DNA of 64,000 bases from Otis tarda (lineage: Eukaryota; Chordata; Aves; Otidiformes; Otididae): contig CM048557.1 of assembly GCA_026413225.1 (NCBI GenBank), positions 16,842,871-16,906,870 on the forward strand. The letters are read 5' to 3'. Under the pieces are notes generated by a model, which saw nothing but the letters and a program-made list of their open reading frames with translations, was not told where the DNA came from and searched no databases. Positions 62,791 to 64,000 of the stretch are shown here, one piece after another. Both the position numbers and the translations under genes were made by a program. Each line of letters opens with the position of its first letter. Within the stretch, counting starts at the first letter, position 1.

Positions 62791-64000
62791 ATGTGTTTGG
62801 GAGAAGAAGAGGTGTATAGTGAATTTGCAAAACCCAGTAGCTGTTCTATAAGCATACCCCAAACTAATGCTTTCACAAATCTTCATTATAGTGTGGATAT
62901 TTGCCATTCAGTGTTACCCACTTCAGAGACCAAATGCGACTCATTATTAAATTACTTCAATCTGTGCTGATGTAGAAGCACCCCTGACACATCTCTTTGT
63001 GAGCCATTTCTTCAGAGTAATTGCATTAGTAATAGCCGATTACGCAGCAATCTTATGTTCCTACAAAATTAAGGTAATTACTGTAGCTAGAAACACATCC
63101 CTCTGTGTTCTGTCCTAGCAAGGATGCTGGTAAAAGGCAATGTAATGCTTCAACTCTTTGTAAAAAGAGAAACATTAAGGTATAATTATATTATCGATGT
63201 GGCGTAGAAGTTTTTGTATCTGAAAGGAGCATGGAAACAAAATTACAGTTTGAAGCTACAAATTCTTAGTCCACAAAGGGGAAAAAGAGATCTTTTGCAT
63301 TTAGGTTCCTTAACAAGTATGGAGGAAATGCATTTGAAATATGTGAATGAGTTTGTGTTCTGTACTTTGAAAGTAGTAGATGTCTGTCTTTGAAGAAGAT
63401 TTACTATGCAAAAGGTACATTTTTTCTTCGAACTGGATTGTCTGGAGAAGCTGGTATGGATTTATTTTTATACTGAAGTAAATGGGTATTTGTTCATATG
63501 GTGAACTTGCTGAATACTTGGGTCAGCTTCTAATTAGTCTGCATGCTGTGTAATTTAATTTTCACCTTTTTTTTTTCTGTCTTTGAGAAAAACCTGACAT
63601 TTAACATTTTCTTTGTTACAATATTAGATGTTTAATATAACAGCTGAGGAAGAACAGGCAGGCCATTCCCTGTAAACTCATATGAGTAATTCAATCCTAA
63701 GTAGTCTAGAAAGGATACTGAAAAGCCAGTCTCTTCACAAGTATTATGCAGTGTCAAAATTCCTAGACAGAATGTGCCATTCGGTCATTTGAGAGTGAAA
63801 GTTTGGCTGTGGGCTAATGAAAGTGTGTTTCATGATGTAAGTACTCCTTGCAGCTTTTTCTTTCTGTTGCATTAAGGTACCATGTTTGAATTGCTGAGTG
63901 GAAGCTGATGGCCCTGGAGTAGAAAAGAAAAGTTCACTTGTGGAATATTTCTTGCAATATATGGTATACAAAACTGGTACGAATAACATGGTGCTCCAAA

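Larger units (their letters stand above)
57651..64000. other. Intergenic region downstream of TESMIN
   Basis: 6.3 kb without a supportable gene. From about 58000 to 59900 the + strand is strongly A-rich over T. The rest contains a (TA)n repeat, an L3/CR1-like LINE relic, a MIR-like SINE and an ancient retroposon tail. I looked for the neighbour expected from human synteny (GAL, galanin) and did not recognise any of its exons. Confidence 0.65.

Noticed and set aside
61700-64000. GAL (galanin) exons expected from human synteny
   Set aside because: I scanned for the galanin peptide on the minus strand and saw no matching coding sequence. If it is present, it lies beyond the window.

Overview
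The window is eukaryotic, intron-rich and AT-rich, and almost certainly comes from a bird. Its LINE copies are CR1 elements with the typical avian 3' end (repeated GATTCTATG). It carries two adjacent genes on the + strand, CPT1A then TESMIN (MTL5), which are also neighbours in the same relative orientation in human (11q13). I cannot name the species.

Layout. 1-8747: 5' flank or, more likely, intron 1 of CPT1A, with one old CR1 and a candidate regulatory cluster. 8748-36179: all 18 coding exons of CPT1A. They join into one open frame of 770 codons plus stop, with GT-AG junctions throughout. 36180 to about 38810: CPT1A 3' UTR. About 38830-41800: intergenic, with an endogenous-retrovirus-like LTR and a CR1. 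41840-42140: CpG-rich island, probably the TESMIN promoter. 42450-42982: two CR1 3' ends. 43276-56619: ten TESMIN exons, 537 codons from the first in-frame ATG. 56620 to about 57650: TESMIN 3' UTR. 57650-64000: intergenic, with ancient repeats (an L3/CR1-like LINE, a MIR-like SINE, a retroposon tail) and no gene that I can support.

The two genes are not functionally linked. CPT1A is the outer-mitochondrial-membrane carnitine palmitoyltransferase that controls entry of long-chain fatty acids into beta-oxidation. TESMIN is a germ-cell CXC-domain DNA-binding protein related to LIN54. I found no rRNA, tRNA, CRISPR array or novel multi-gene system. The most interesting points are a perfect palindromic MYB site in the TESMIN CpG island, a diverged direct repeat of about 380 bp on either side of CPT1A exon 17, a three-codon deletion in that exon relative to mammals, and an 11-A run inside a TESMIN coding exon.

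Comparisons with human genes, and the repeat family names, come from memory of those families. No alignment or database search was run.
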